A stretch of DNA of 64,000 nt from Cellvibrio sp. UBA7671 (GTDB lineage: Bacteria; Pseudomonadota; Gammaproteobacteria; Pseudomonadales; Cellvibrionaceae). Position numbers and translations under genes: made by a program. The stretch covers positions 142,387 to 206,386 of the forward strand of contig DLHJ01000005.1 in assembly GCA_002483145.1 (NCBI GenBank), given 5' to 3'. The notes under the pieces are model-generated. The model did no database searches. It was given only the letters and a program-made list of their open reading frames with translations, and had not been told where the DNA came from. Positions 39,301 to 47,377 of the stretch are shown piece after piece. The stretch's first letter is position 1. Every line of letters begins with the position of its first letter.

Positions 39301-42300
39301 ACCCACATCGCCATTGGCTGGTGTGCCACTAAAAGTACGGGTTGTTGCATCAAAACTGAGCCATGGTGGCAAGCCGCCCACTACTGCCAGCTCAGCGCTG
39401 TAAGTGAAGGTATTACCCACATCCACATCGCCAAAAGTATTGGCGGCAAATTGGAAGTTTAGGGGTGAGTCTTCGTTCACCAATTGATCAGGGATCGGAT
39501 TGGCCACTGTAGGTGCAGTGTTGGTGTTGATGACTTCAATATCAAAGAAAGTCGACGTAGAGGCACCGTGGTTGTCAGTCGCGATCAGCTCCACCGTCAT
39601 GGTGCCCGCCTGATGCCAGTGTGGTGTACCAGCGAAGGTGTTGGTGGCTTCGTTAAACGTCAACCAACCAAGGCTGCCGCCACCTGCCAATTGTGCGCGA
39701 TAACTGATGGTGTCGTTGGCGTCCGGGTCAGAAAATGTATTCGCGGGCACTACCAGGTTGAATGGCACTTCGGCATCCAGAGTCTGGTCGGCGATGGGGT
39801 TATCCGCCACCGGCGCACCGTTACTTCCATCATCTTTGGCGACTTTAAAAGCCAGATCCCAACCGGCGGCATCGGGTACACCGTTTTCAATCATTGTACC
39901 GTCGGCAAAGGTATTACCGGCAATGCGCGATACGATCACCAAATCATCACTGCCGGTGCTGCTGACCTGAATAACATAGGTCTGCTGGTCATTGAGTGCC
40001 ACATCGGCAAAGCTGAAGGTATGCCAATCAAAACCATCGCGGCTGATTTGCGAAGAAAGAATCGAGTCGCTCGCTAAAATGGCACCATTCCACGCATCGC
40101 GCAGTTCAACCGTGATAGTTTGCAGCACTGCAGCATCGTAACGTGCGAGGTACAGGCTAACTTCATTGACTGTGTAAGTCGCACCGACACTGTTATAAGA
40201 AAAAGACTGACCAACCAGATTGCCGGTAGATACGGGCACAAATGCACCGCCACTACCCGTATCGATATATTCAGTATCGGGCAAGCTGTTGACGGTGAGT
40301 GTAAAAGTATCGGTAACCGTACCGCCATTGCCATCGCTGGCGGTGACATCAATCGTCAATACCCCCACATCGCCGGTGGCCGGAACACCGCTAAAGGTGC
40401 GGGTGGCAGCATCAAAGGTGAGCCAGGCGGGCAGTGCTCCACCGCCATTCAATTGGGCGGAATAACTGAGTGTGTCGCCCGTATCTACATCGGCAAAAAC
40501 ACCCGGACCAAATTGGAAATTAAAGGCCACGCCATCGGCTGCCGTTTGGTTGGCGATAGGGGCTGCCACGGTGGGTGCATCATTGCTGTTGGCGATGACG
40601 ATGTTGAAGGTATCGGTAACCGTTCCACCATTGCCATCATCTGCCGTAACATCAATCGATACTGTTCCAACATCGCCATTTACCGGTGTGCCGCTAAACG
40701 TGCGCGTCGCTGCATCAAAACTTAACCACGTGGGCAATGCACCACCACCCGCTAGCTGTGCGCTATACGTCAGCGCATTTAAATCCGCATCCGCAAACGC
40801 ACCCGCAGCAAATTGAAAGCTAAAAGCAGCATCTTCAGTCGCATTCTGGTTAGGAATGGGTGTGGCGACGGTGGGCGCATCATTAGCGGCATTGACGGTG
40901 ATATTAATATTATCGGAGTCGGTGAGAGTGCCTCCGGTACCTGTATTACCTAGATCGCTAGTGGTGATAGTCAGTACGGCAGCACCGTTAAAATTTGCCG
41001 CGGGATTGAAAGTTAACGTTGCCAATGCCGCATTAATATTGGCTTGGGTTCCGCGAAATACCAAACTACTGTCAGCGGTTCCATCACCCGTAGTAAATGT
41101 CAAACCAGCCACGCCCGCGAGCGTCAATGTGCCGATGGTAACCGAGAGGGTGACCTCCAGATCGCTGGCGCCCGCATCAAGATCAGCTATCTGGATTTGG
41201 TTGCCATTACCGGCACTGAACACCAGCGCCGTATCTTCATTGGTCGCTTGCGCTCCAGGTACGGTATTGGCTGGGCCATCATTTACTGCCGTGATGTTAA
41301 TTGTCGCCGTATCATTGCCCGAGAGGCTGCCGTCGCTCGCGCTTATGGTAAGTGTATCGCTTGCAACCGGGGTATTACCCGAGAGCCTGTAAGTAAGCGT
41401 GCTGCCGTTATTTCCCGCAAATAAATCATTGAGTTGCGCTGCTGTGCCGCTGAGGATCAGGGTATTGGTATTGACGCCCGATACAACAACAACGCCCGTC
41501 GTTCCAACAGTTGCTGCAAGGTTGCTATTAGAGTGTATTCCGGTAAGCGTGATGGTTAACGCATCACCATCCAAATCAGCCACACTGATACCTGTGCCGT
41601 GCAAATTAATGGCGACCTGTTCAATGGCGTTGTAATCCGTAGGGGTGATAACCACGGTGGGCGCATCGTTTGCGTTTGCCACTACAACATCAAAGGTCTC
41701 GGTCACAGTGCCGCCGTTGCCATCATTCGCGATCACATCAATCGAGAGAGTTCCCACATCGCCATTCGCGGGCGTACCGCTAAAGGTGCGCGTTGCAGAA
41801 TCAAAACTTAACCACGCCGGCAGTGCGCCGCCACCAGCAAGATGTGCGGAATAACTCAGGGGGTTGCCATCACTATCGGAAAAAGTATTGGCGGCAAATT
41901 GAAAATTAAACGCAACATTTTGTGTAGCATTTTGATCGCCAATAACATTATCGACTGTAGGTGCGTCGTTGGTATTGGCCACCACAATTGCAAAGGTTTC
42001 TGTCACTGAACCACCGTTGCCATCACTTGCAATGACATCAATCGATACAGTGCCAACATGGGCATTTAACGGTGTGCCGCTAAACGTGCGGGTCGCCGAA
42101 TCAAAACTTAACCACGCAGGCAGTGCGCCGCCGCCAGCAAGTTGTGCGCTGTAAGTCAGCGTATTACCCGAGTCTTGATCGGCAAAGGTATTGGCGGCAA
42201 AGGTAAAATTAAATGCAGAATCTTCCGTCGCATTTTGATCAGCAATGGCATTGGCGATTGTTGGTGCATCGTTTGTATTGGCGACAACAATATCAAACGT

Positions 42301-45300
42301 ATCCGAAGCCACCGCACCACCATCATTATCAGCGGCGGTCACTCTAATGGAAATTGTTCCTACATCACCATTTGCCGGGGTACCGGAAAACGTGCGGGTT
42401 ACCGGATCAAAACTCAACCATGGCAAGAGTGCACTACCATCAGCCATAGTCGCGGCATAGGTGAGCGTATCGCCAACATCAGGGTCATCAAACGTATTGA
42501 TGTCAAATTGAAAATTAAAGGCAGCATCTTCCGTGGCATTTTGATTGGGGATAGGCGTAACCAAAAACGGTGACTGATCTGTATTACCAATAGCAATATC
42601 AAAAAAATCAGAGACGCTGAGACTGCCATCACTGGCGATGAGTTCGATAGTGATGTTGCCCACATCACCATTAGCGGGCGTCCCACTAAATGTGCGTGTC
42701 GCTGAATCAAAACTCAACCATCCCGGAAGTGCGCCACCACCTGGCAATTGCGCGCTGTAGGTGAGTGAATCACCCGTGTCTTGATCATTAAATGTATTGA
42801 CCGCAAACGAGAAATTAAATAACACATTTTCGGTCGCATTTTGATTGGGAATCGGGTTGGCAACCGTTGGCGCATCGTTAGTGTTGGAGATGGCAATATC
42901 AAAGGTATCAGACACTGTGCCGCCGAGGCCGTCACTTGCTGTCACGCGGACCGATAGTGTGCCGACATCGCCATTGGCCGGCGTGCCACTAAAAGTGCGC
43001 GTTGCATCGTTAAAGGTTAACCATGCAGGCAAGGCGCCACCACCCGCCAATTGCGCACTGTAAGTCAGGCTCGCGCCTGCATCCTGATCTGCGAAGGTGT
43101 TGGCAGCAAATTGAAAATTAAAAGCCGCATCTTCCGTTGCATTTTGATTGGGAATGGCATTGGCGACCGTGGGTGCATCATTGCTATTGGCGACCACTAT
43201 ATCGAAGGTATCGGTCACTGTGCCGCCGCTGCCATCGCTTGCGATCACATCGATGGATACTGTGCCAACATTGGCATTCAAGGGGGTGCCACTAAACGTA
43301 CGTGTGGCCGCATTAAAACTTAACCAGCTCGGCAGTGCACCGCCGCCGGCAAGTTGCGCTGAATAGACCAGCGTGGTGGCCGCATCGATATCATTAAACG
43401 TATTGGCCGCAAATTGAAAATTAAACGCGGCATCTTCGGTGGCATTTTGGTTGGCAATCGCATTCGCAACTGTGGGTGCATCATTGGCGGCATTGATGGT
43501 GATGTTGACCGTATCAGAATCCGTCAAGGTGCCACCTGAACCGGTATTGCCCAGGTCGCTGGTAGTCAGCGAGAGCACCGCCCCACCGTTGTAGTTGGCA
43601 GTGGGGTTAAAAATCAGGGTTGCCAGGGCCGCGTTAATATCTGTGCGGGTACCGGTAAAAACCAGGGTGCTGTCGGCAGTGCCATCGCCGGTGGTAAAGC
43701 CAAGCCCTGTGGTTCCTGCCAAAGTCAAAGTGCCGTTAGTCACCGAGAGTGTAACTTGCAGATTGCTGCCACCGGCGTCCGTATCGTTAATTTGGATTTG
43801 GTTGCCATTGCCCGCGCTGAACACCAGCGCGGTATCTTCGGTTCCGGTCTGTGCCCCCGGCACCGTATTCACCGGCGCGTCGTTAACTGCATTAACCGTA
43901 ATAGCAACGGTGTCACTATCGCTTCTTGCACCACCGGTGCCTGAGTTACCCAAATCATTGGTCACGATACTCAAGGTATCGGCGCCGTTGTAGTTGGAAG
44001 TCGGTGTATAAGTGAGTGTGGCGAGCGCGGTATTGATGTTGGCGATTGTGCCGGTAAATACCAGGGTCGCGTCATTGTTTCCATCGCCCGTAGTGAACGA
44101 CAATCCTGCCGTACCACCCAGGGTCAGCACACCATTCGTCACACTTAGCGTCACCTGCACACTGGCAGAAAGTGCATCGGCATCAGCGATTTGGATGCGG
44201 TTGCCATTGGCTAGGTTAAATACCAACGCAGTGTCTTCATTGGTCGATTGCGCACCCGGAACAGTGTTGACCGGGGCGTCGTTGGCGGTTGCCGAGATAA
44301 CTATGTTGAATTGATCAGGCGTTACCGATTCAAGGCCCGTGTTGTCAGTGCCATACAGCTTGATGGTGATAGTACCCGCATCACCATTGGTCGGAGTACC
44401 GCTGAAGGTGCGGCTGGCCGAATCAAAACTCAACCAACCAGGCAAGGGGCTGCCATCAGCCAGGGTTGCGCGGTAGCTGACCACAGAGCCGCCCACATCC
44501 GGATCGGCAAAAACCGGCGAGGCCTCGTTGAAGGCCGGGAATTGATAACTAAATGGGGTAAAACCGGAGGCCACTTGATCGGCAATCGGGTTGACGACAA
44601 AAGGTGCTTCAGCGAGGTTATTGATCGTTAAGTCAAAATCATCAAAGACAGCCTGGCCATTACCATCGGAAGCGGTCACGCGGATACTGAGGGTCCCCAC
44701 ATTGCCATCATCGGCGGTGCCACTGAATGTGCGGGTTGCCTGATTGAATTGCAGCCACGCTGGTAGCGGGCTACCGTCGGTGAGCTTGGCGGTGTAGCTC
44801 AGGTTGTCGCCATCAGAATCATTAAAGGTGTTACTGGGAAAGCTGTAATTGAGCGCAGTCCCTTCAGTCACACTCTGGTTGGGAATGGTATTGGCAACGG
44901 TAGGCGCAGCATTAATGCCATCACTATTAGCAACCCGCAAGGCCAGCTCCCGCCCAGCATCACCATTGCCGTTTTCCAGGTATACGCCATTGTTAAAGGT
45001 GTTGCCTATTTCGTAAGCCGCCTTTACCAGCCCATCGGTGCCGGTTGAGCTGATGCGAATCCAATAGGTTGTGAAGGTGGTTAAGTTGGTCTCGGCAAAA
45101 TTAAAATTGACCCATTGGAAGGTATCGGTAAGACCGGCAGACGAAATGCTGGCGGAGGCGATCACACCGCCGTTCCAATCATTGCGCAGCTCCACAGTAA
45201 TAGTTTGTAGCGCCGCACTTGGATCTTTCAGCAACTGGATGCCAATTTGGTCAACCGTGTAGTTACCGCCACCATATTGAAATGACTGGCCAACATTGTT

Positions 45301-46119
45301 AGTGCTACTAATTGTCGCCTGGTTATTGGCAGCGCCAATATTGATGTAAACGACATCAGCTAACGCGCCCTTCCATTCCATCGGCTCGTTAGCTGCAAAC
45401 AGGGACCGGGTTTCAATCGTGCCGACATTTTCTTCCAACACCCAATCCGCATCTACGCGGCTATTGCCGGTCAAATCATTGCTGGCGGCGACATCCGCAC
45501 CGGTCAAATCACTTAACTGGCGGATAAAATTCAGGCCGCTCTGGTTGGCCGCCAGATCGCAGCCATACAACAGAATATCGGCGTCTTCGCCCAATGCTGC
45601 TTTCCAAGCCGCGATTTGCCCGGCGTATTGCGCAATATTTTGTTCGTTGACTACTGCACTGCCGAGCTGGAGGCTGCCGGCCACGCCGTGCGAAATCACA
45701 TGGATGGCACTAATGCCCGAAGCGCCAGCGAGGTAATCGCTGATCTGACCGATACCGTCTTTGGTGGAATCCAGATACACGATGGCGACAGAGCCATCAT
45801 CAACACGCGCACGAATATCCTCGACCAGGGTTTCGTAGCCATCTACGGCCGTATCGACAAATACTACCGTGGTAGTAGCAGGGTTTTCGCTTAGAGGAAG
45901 GTCAGCCTGAGGCTCAATATCGGTCGTCTGGCTTTCCATGAGGAGTGGCTCAGACGGCATATATATGCTGACTAAATCTACTTGGTCAGCGGCATTCGCC
46001 AAATACTGGCCATCGGAAGCCCCGTCATCGAAAACGGCAATATCCGCCGTAGCGGAGAAAAGTAATCTCGGCTCTAAGGCTTCGATTAACGGGCGGCGAT
46101 GACGCGGCGGTCTGGGCAT
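36382..46119 (-). CDS. Giant LEPR-XLL/DUF4347 repeat protein
   Basis: A 3245-residue predicted surface or exported protein, the largest gene here. The N-terminus has LIEALEPRLLFSA (a LEPR-XLL motif) with no ordinary signal peptide. Residues about 83-250 match DUF4347: His144 in HVISHG and Cys187 in LLYGCDLA stand as in clan CD (caspase-like) peptidases. Then come a beta-rich module (255-400), 17 He_PIG dystroglycan-type repeats of about 100 residues in four blocks, four other cadherin-like repeats, a second copy of the beta-rich module (1949-2098), two further Ig-like domains, a proline-rich linker, and a C-terminal hydrophobic segment (about 3160-3197) followed by a charged 48-residue tail. 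The three genes upstream are its probable export partners. Role in adhesion is inferred. Confidence 0.93.
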   Translation of the reverse strand: MPRPPRHRRPLIEALEPRLLFSATADIAVFDDGASDGQYLANAADQVDLVSIYMPSEPLLMESQTTDIEPQADLPLSENPATTTVVFVDTAVDGYETLVEDIRARVDDGSVAIVYLDSTKDGIGQISDYLAGASGISAIHVISHGVAGSLQLGSAVVNEQNIAQYAGQIAAWKAALGEDADILLYGCDLAANQSGLNFIRQLSDLTGADVAASNDLTGNSRVDADWVLEENVGTIETRSLFAANEPMEWKGALADVVYINIGAANNQATISSTNNVGQSFQYGGGNYTVDQIGIQLLKDPSAALQTITVELRNDWNGGVIASASISSAGLTDTFQWVNFNFAETNLTTFTTYWIRISSTGTDGLVKAAYEIGNTFNNGVYLENGNGDAGRELALRVANSDGINAAPTVANTIPNQSVTEGTALNYSFPSNTFNDSDGDNLSYTAKLTDGSPLPAWLQFNQATRTFSGTADDGNVGTLSIRVTASDGNGQAVFDDFDLTINNLAEAPFVVNPIADQVASGFTPFSYQFPAFNEASPVFADPDVGGSVVSYRATLADGSPLPGWLSFDSASRTFSGTPTNGDAGTITIKLYGTDNTGLESVTPDQFNIVISATANDAPVNTVPGAQSTNEDTALVFNLANGNRIQIADADALSASVQVTLSVTNGVLTLGGTAGLSFTTGDGNNDATLVFTGTIANINTALATLTYTPTSNYNGADTLSIVTNDLGNSGTGGARSDSDTVAITVNAVNDAPVNTVPGAQTGTEDTALVFSAGNGNQIQINDTDAGGSNLQVTLSVTNGTLTLAGTTGLGFTTGDGTADSTLVFTGTRTDINAALATLIFNPTANYNGGAVLSLTTSDLGNTGSGGTLTDSDTVNITINAANDAPTVANAIANQNATEDAAFNFQFAANTFNDIDAATTLVYSAQLAGGGALPSWLSFNAATRTFSGTPLNANVGTVSIDVIASDGSGGTVTDTFDIVVANSNDAPTVANAIPNQNATEDAAFNFQFAANTFADQDAGASLTYSAQLAGGGALPAWLTFNDATRTFSGTPANGDVGTLSVRVTASDGLGGTVSDTFDIAISNTNDAPTVANPIPNQNATENVLFNFSFAVNTFNDQDTGDSLTYSAQLPGGGALPGWLSFDSATRTFSGTPANGDVGNITIELIASDGSLSVSDFFDIAIGNTDQSPFLVTPIPNQNATEDAAFNFQFDINTFDDPDVGDTLTYAATMADGSALLPWLSFDPVTRTFSGTPANGDVGTISIRVTAADNDGGAVASDTFDIVVANTNDAPTIANAIADQNATEDSAFNFTFAANTFADQDSGNTLTYSAQLAGGGALPAWLSFDSATRTFSGTPLNAHVGTVSIDVIASDGNGGSVTETFAIVVANTNDAPTVDNVIGDQNATQNVAFNFQFAANTFSDSDGNPLSYSAHLAGGGALPAWLSFDSATRTFSGTPANGDVGTLSIDVIANDGNGGTVTETFDVVVANANDAPTVVITPTDYNAIEQVAINLHGTGISVADLDGDALTITLTGIHSNSNLAATVGTTGVVVVSGVNTNTLILSGTAAQLNDLFAGNNGSTLTYRLSGNTPVASDTLTISASDGSLSGNDTATINITAVNDGPANTVPGAQATNEDTALVFSAGNGNQIQIADLDAGASDLEVTLSVTIGTLTLAGVAGLTFTTGDGTADSSLVFRGTQANINAALATLTFNPAANFNGAAVLTITTSDLGNTGTGGTLTDSDNINITVNAANDAPTVATPIPNQNATEDAAFSFQFAAGAFADADLNALTYSAQLAGGGALPTWLSFDAATRTFSGTPVNGDVGTVSIDVTADDGNGGTVTDTFNIVIANSNDAPTVAAPIANQTAADGVAFNFQFGPGVFADVDTGDTLSYSAQLNGGGALPAWLTFDAATRTFSGVPATGDVGVLTIDVTASDGNGGTVTDTFTLTVNSLPDTEYIDTGSGGAFVPVSTGNLVGQSFSYNSVGATYTVNEVSLYLARYDAAVLQTITVELRDAWNGAILASDSILSSQISRDGFDWHTFSFADVALNDQQTYVIQVSSTGSDDLVIVSRIAGNTFADGTMIENGVPDAAGWDLAFKVAKDDGSNGAPVADNPIADQTLDAEVPFNLVVPANTFSDPDANDTISYRAQLAGGGSLGWLTFNEATNTFAGTPHWHQAGTMTVELIATDNHGASTSTFFDIEVINTNTAPTVANPIPDQLVNEDSPLNFQFAANTFGDVDVGNTFTYSAELAVVGGLPPWLSFDATTRTFSGTPANGDVGTWTVEVTANDGFGGEVIDTFVITVANTNDAPTLANPIPDRTAIEDTAFNFQFAANTFADVDVGTSFTYTAQLVGGAPLPAWLSFDSATRTFSGTPAEGDVGTIAIEVIANDGAGSTISDSFDIVITNSNDAPIIANNIPDQNAAEDAVFNFQFAANTFTDADPGASLTYSAQMAGGGSLPGWLSFNAATRTFSGTPTNSDLGTLTIALTASDGLGGTVRETFDIVVANSNDAPIVAFPIADQNATENTAFSFTFGANVFADEDAGDTLSFSAQLVGGAPLPAWLLFDAATRTFSGTPAAADAGTLAIQITASDGNGGSIAESFNLTISNLPVNAPPFVQNALADQLAAEDSPFQFTLPAATFVDPEGDLLIYSAQLAGGGALPAWLSFDSASGTFSGTPAAGDLGNITVLVTASDGNGGSASDSFAITVTNTNDAPQLVNPIPNQNATEDIAFVFQFNSNTFADEDPGASLTYSAQLVGGGALPAWLSFDNATRTFSGIPAQGDTGNLILQVVASDGVATAVAQFQLMVAAVNDAPQTTGIAAINNLEDAAGDQVDLWAAFSDQETVSRDLAFSVVGNSNPGLVSTISIDPATGQLQLRYGANQFGSADLVVRAQDQQGAWVETLVRVNIAPVNDVPVSSGIGDIRVQAGAAPQQMNLQTVFNDVENGRALVWTLVDNSNSAVATSVQIDPATGMMTLAFSSQTGGDSTITLRAQDGEGAWVETRFKVTVTALDIVTPPPVTPPVEPPSPPVVPPVVPPVVPPAPPTAEVPDDGDNNPGELPNLGGNGDTGITPPGIPDQPLVVDTGDNERPDTGYKDKSSRDIERAEEMLSDGNIPLTTLTASPNLASLIAPDAGFAPWEEADFDNEVRRLRAQMDEAMLEEQDRKAVVAGLTFSVTTGLLVWSLRASSLLLTMMSMLPLWRGLDPLPILDEVNKKKKELEQQRKDREREDKSAKEVGYLFDHAQKKESRP
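37700..39820 (-). repeat. He_PIG repeat block of seven units
   Basis: Seven tandem units of about 300 bp inside the giant gene. Each encodes a domain with the landmarks NATEDxAFNFQF, LPAWLSFDxATRTFSGTP and VTASDGNGG. Sequence similarity between units is high at DNA level too, so plus-strand frames that appear in this stretch are mirror images of the repeat. Confidence 0.9.
40280..40880 (-). repeat. He_PIG repeat block of two units
   Basis: Two roughly 300-bp units of the giant gene, placed just after the second copy of the beta-rich module in plus-strand order. The landmarks LSFDAATRTFSGTP and LTFDAATRTFSGVP mark them. They follow one cadherin-like unit with the different opening NTVPGAQATNEDTALVF. 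Confidence 0.88.
41640..43470 (-). repeat. He_PIG repeat block of six units
   Basis: Six tandem units of about 300 bp in the giant gene. These are the most alike of all: several carry nearly the same WLSFDSATRTFSGTPANGDVG segment, which suggests recent duplication or gene conversion. A cadherin-like unit of another type (NAIEQVAINLHGTGISVADL) lies on one side and two NTVPGAQ-type units on the other. Confidence 0.9.
44280..44920 (-). repeat. He_PIG repeat block of two units
   Basis: The first two repeats after the N-terminal beta-rich module of the giant protein, with WLQFNQATRTFSGTADDG and WLSFDSASRTFSGTPTNG. They are the most divergent members of the array. The 800 bp that follow in translation order (43480-44280) encode two NTVPGAQ-type cadherin-like units. 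Confidence 0.85.
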
Positions 46120-46453
46120 GAATCTCGAATATTTCGTTTGGGTTTAAGGACTGGTGAATAACCAATGCATCCTTGTGATTTATGCGCATCCGCCAAACCC
46201 TAGCGGTACTTACCTCTGCATAAACCTGATTTAACGCAACACCTTGATAAACCAAGCAGGTAATTCAGGTATCGGTAAACCGTCTTTCTCTATTATTAAA
46301 TTCGCTATTTATGCATAGCCTCTGTCGGGCAGAGCACAGAGCTGCTCAAAAAACACTCTAATTAGTTATTTTGGCACATTTTTCGACAACACTGCAGCTC
46401 ATACAAAAATAATCTATATCCCAACCAAATAGGAGAATTTGGTTTTAATAGCC
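46120..46453. other. Gene-free stretch before the giant gene
   Basis: 334 bases between the adaptor gene and the giant gene, AT-rich. It holds a perfect 8-bp hairpin, AACCAAAT (46423-46430) with ATTTGGTT (46437-46444), just after the adaptor stop; on the minus strand no T-run follows it. The giant gene has only a weak GAG before its ATG. A separate promoter is likely in a gap of this size, but I could not pick a convincing one. Confidence 0.5.
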
Positions 46454-47302
46454 TTAAGGCAAACTACGGGCATCCAGCAAATTCAGGGTAACCCCGTCAA
46501 AACTGACCCTACACTTCAAACCACTCGGCAGGCGATTATTGGGATTGGGAAATGACAGACGAATTCCGAAGGTATTGCTCGGCCCATCAATTACCTGATC
46601 AACCAGGACCACTTCAGCGGAATAGCTCCGGTCGGCAATACCCAGCTCCGGTAAAACACTCGCCTTCATACCGGCTTTAACTTTGCCGTAGAGGCTTGCA
46701 GGCGCAAACACTTCCACACGCAGGGGATCCAACTGCGCCAATTTGAGTACCGGCTCAAAATCAATATGCTCACCCGGTTCTTTCAGGCGCTCAACCACAA
46801 CACCATCGATAGGGCTAACCAGTGTGCGCCGCTGCAAGTCGGCCAGCGCACGCTTATGCTCCAACTCAGCCTGCCGCTTACGATCAAGCGCCTGTTGCAG
46901 CTGTTGCTGTGCAATTGCATGCTCGGTTTTGAGTTTGTCCAGCTCGGAAAAAGACGCGGCTTTCTTCTCGTACAAGTCTTTTACCCGAGTCAAGGCTCGC
47001 TCGCTAAACTCAACAGCCAATTGTTGGGCCTGAACATCACTGGTCAACTCAGATTGTACGCGGCGTAATTCTGCGGTCGCCGCTTCCAACCCCGCATCCA
47101 GGCGCGCAACCACATCACCTTTTTTGACTACATCATTTTTATCGACCAATACCTCGCTGATAACCCCTTCAACAGCGCTACTCATTTCCACCACGACGGA
47201 GGGCTCAATGCGGCAATTAAGCTGCGCAGGCTCCTGAGTCTGCGCAAATGCCTCACTGCCCAACAAGGCAATCAGTAGTGAAAAACCGGGAAATTTATAC
47301 AT
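46454..47302 (-). CDS. HlyD-family periplasmic adaptor
   Basis: A 282-residue exported protein of the membrane-fusion family. A signal peptide is present (FSLLIALLGSEAFA). The split lipoyl-like barrel is visible as VVVEMSSAVEGVISEVLVDKNDVVKKGDVVARLD and RTLVSPIDGVVVERLKEPGEHIDF; between them lies a long coiled-coil hairpin (about residues 75-160). A beta-barrel follows (DPLRVEVFAPASLYGKVKAGM). It lacks the membrane helix typical of type I secretion adaptors. It lies 75 bases downstream of the M50 fusion gene and just before the giant gene. A role in handling that protein is inferred from position. Confidence 0.88.
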   Translation of the reverse strand: MYKFPGFSLLIALLGSEAFAQTQEPAQLNCRIEPSVVVEMSSAVEGVISEVLVDKNDVVKKGDVVARLDAGLEAATAELRRVQSELTSDVQAQQLAVEFSERALTRVKDLYEKKAASFSELDKLKTEHAIAQQQLQQALDRKRQAELEHKRALADLQRRTLVSPIDGVVVERLKEPGEHIDFEPVLKLAQLDPLRVEVFAPASLYGKVKAGMKASVLPELGIADRSYSAEVVLVDQVIDGPSNTFGIRLSFPNPNNRLPSGLKCRVSFDGVTLNLLDARSLP

Positions 47303-47377
47303 GCTACATCCGTCTAAAAAATATTAAGGCGCTATAAAAATACATATTGCTTATTACTATAGTGCAAAAAAAACAGG

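Noticed and set aside
36443-45894. Many long open frames on the plus strand inside the giant gene
   Set aside because: They recur with the repeat units and are antisense mirrors of the He_PIG coding sequence; none has a ribosome binding site or a recognisable domain.
36382-46119. Tandem repeats as a CRISPR array or satellite DNA
   Set aside because: The unit is about 300 bp, stays in one reading frame over 3245 codons and encodes a known domain type.
36382-46119. Type I secretion substrate with RTX repeats
   Set aside because: No GGxGxDxxx calcium repeats are seen at the C-terminus, which instead holds a hydrophobic anchor and charged tail.
46423-46444. Hairpin after the adaptor gene as a terminator
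   Set aside because: The stem is perfect, but on the coding (minus) strand no T-run follows; on the plus strand there is no gene to end.
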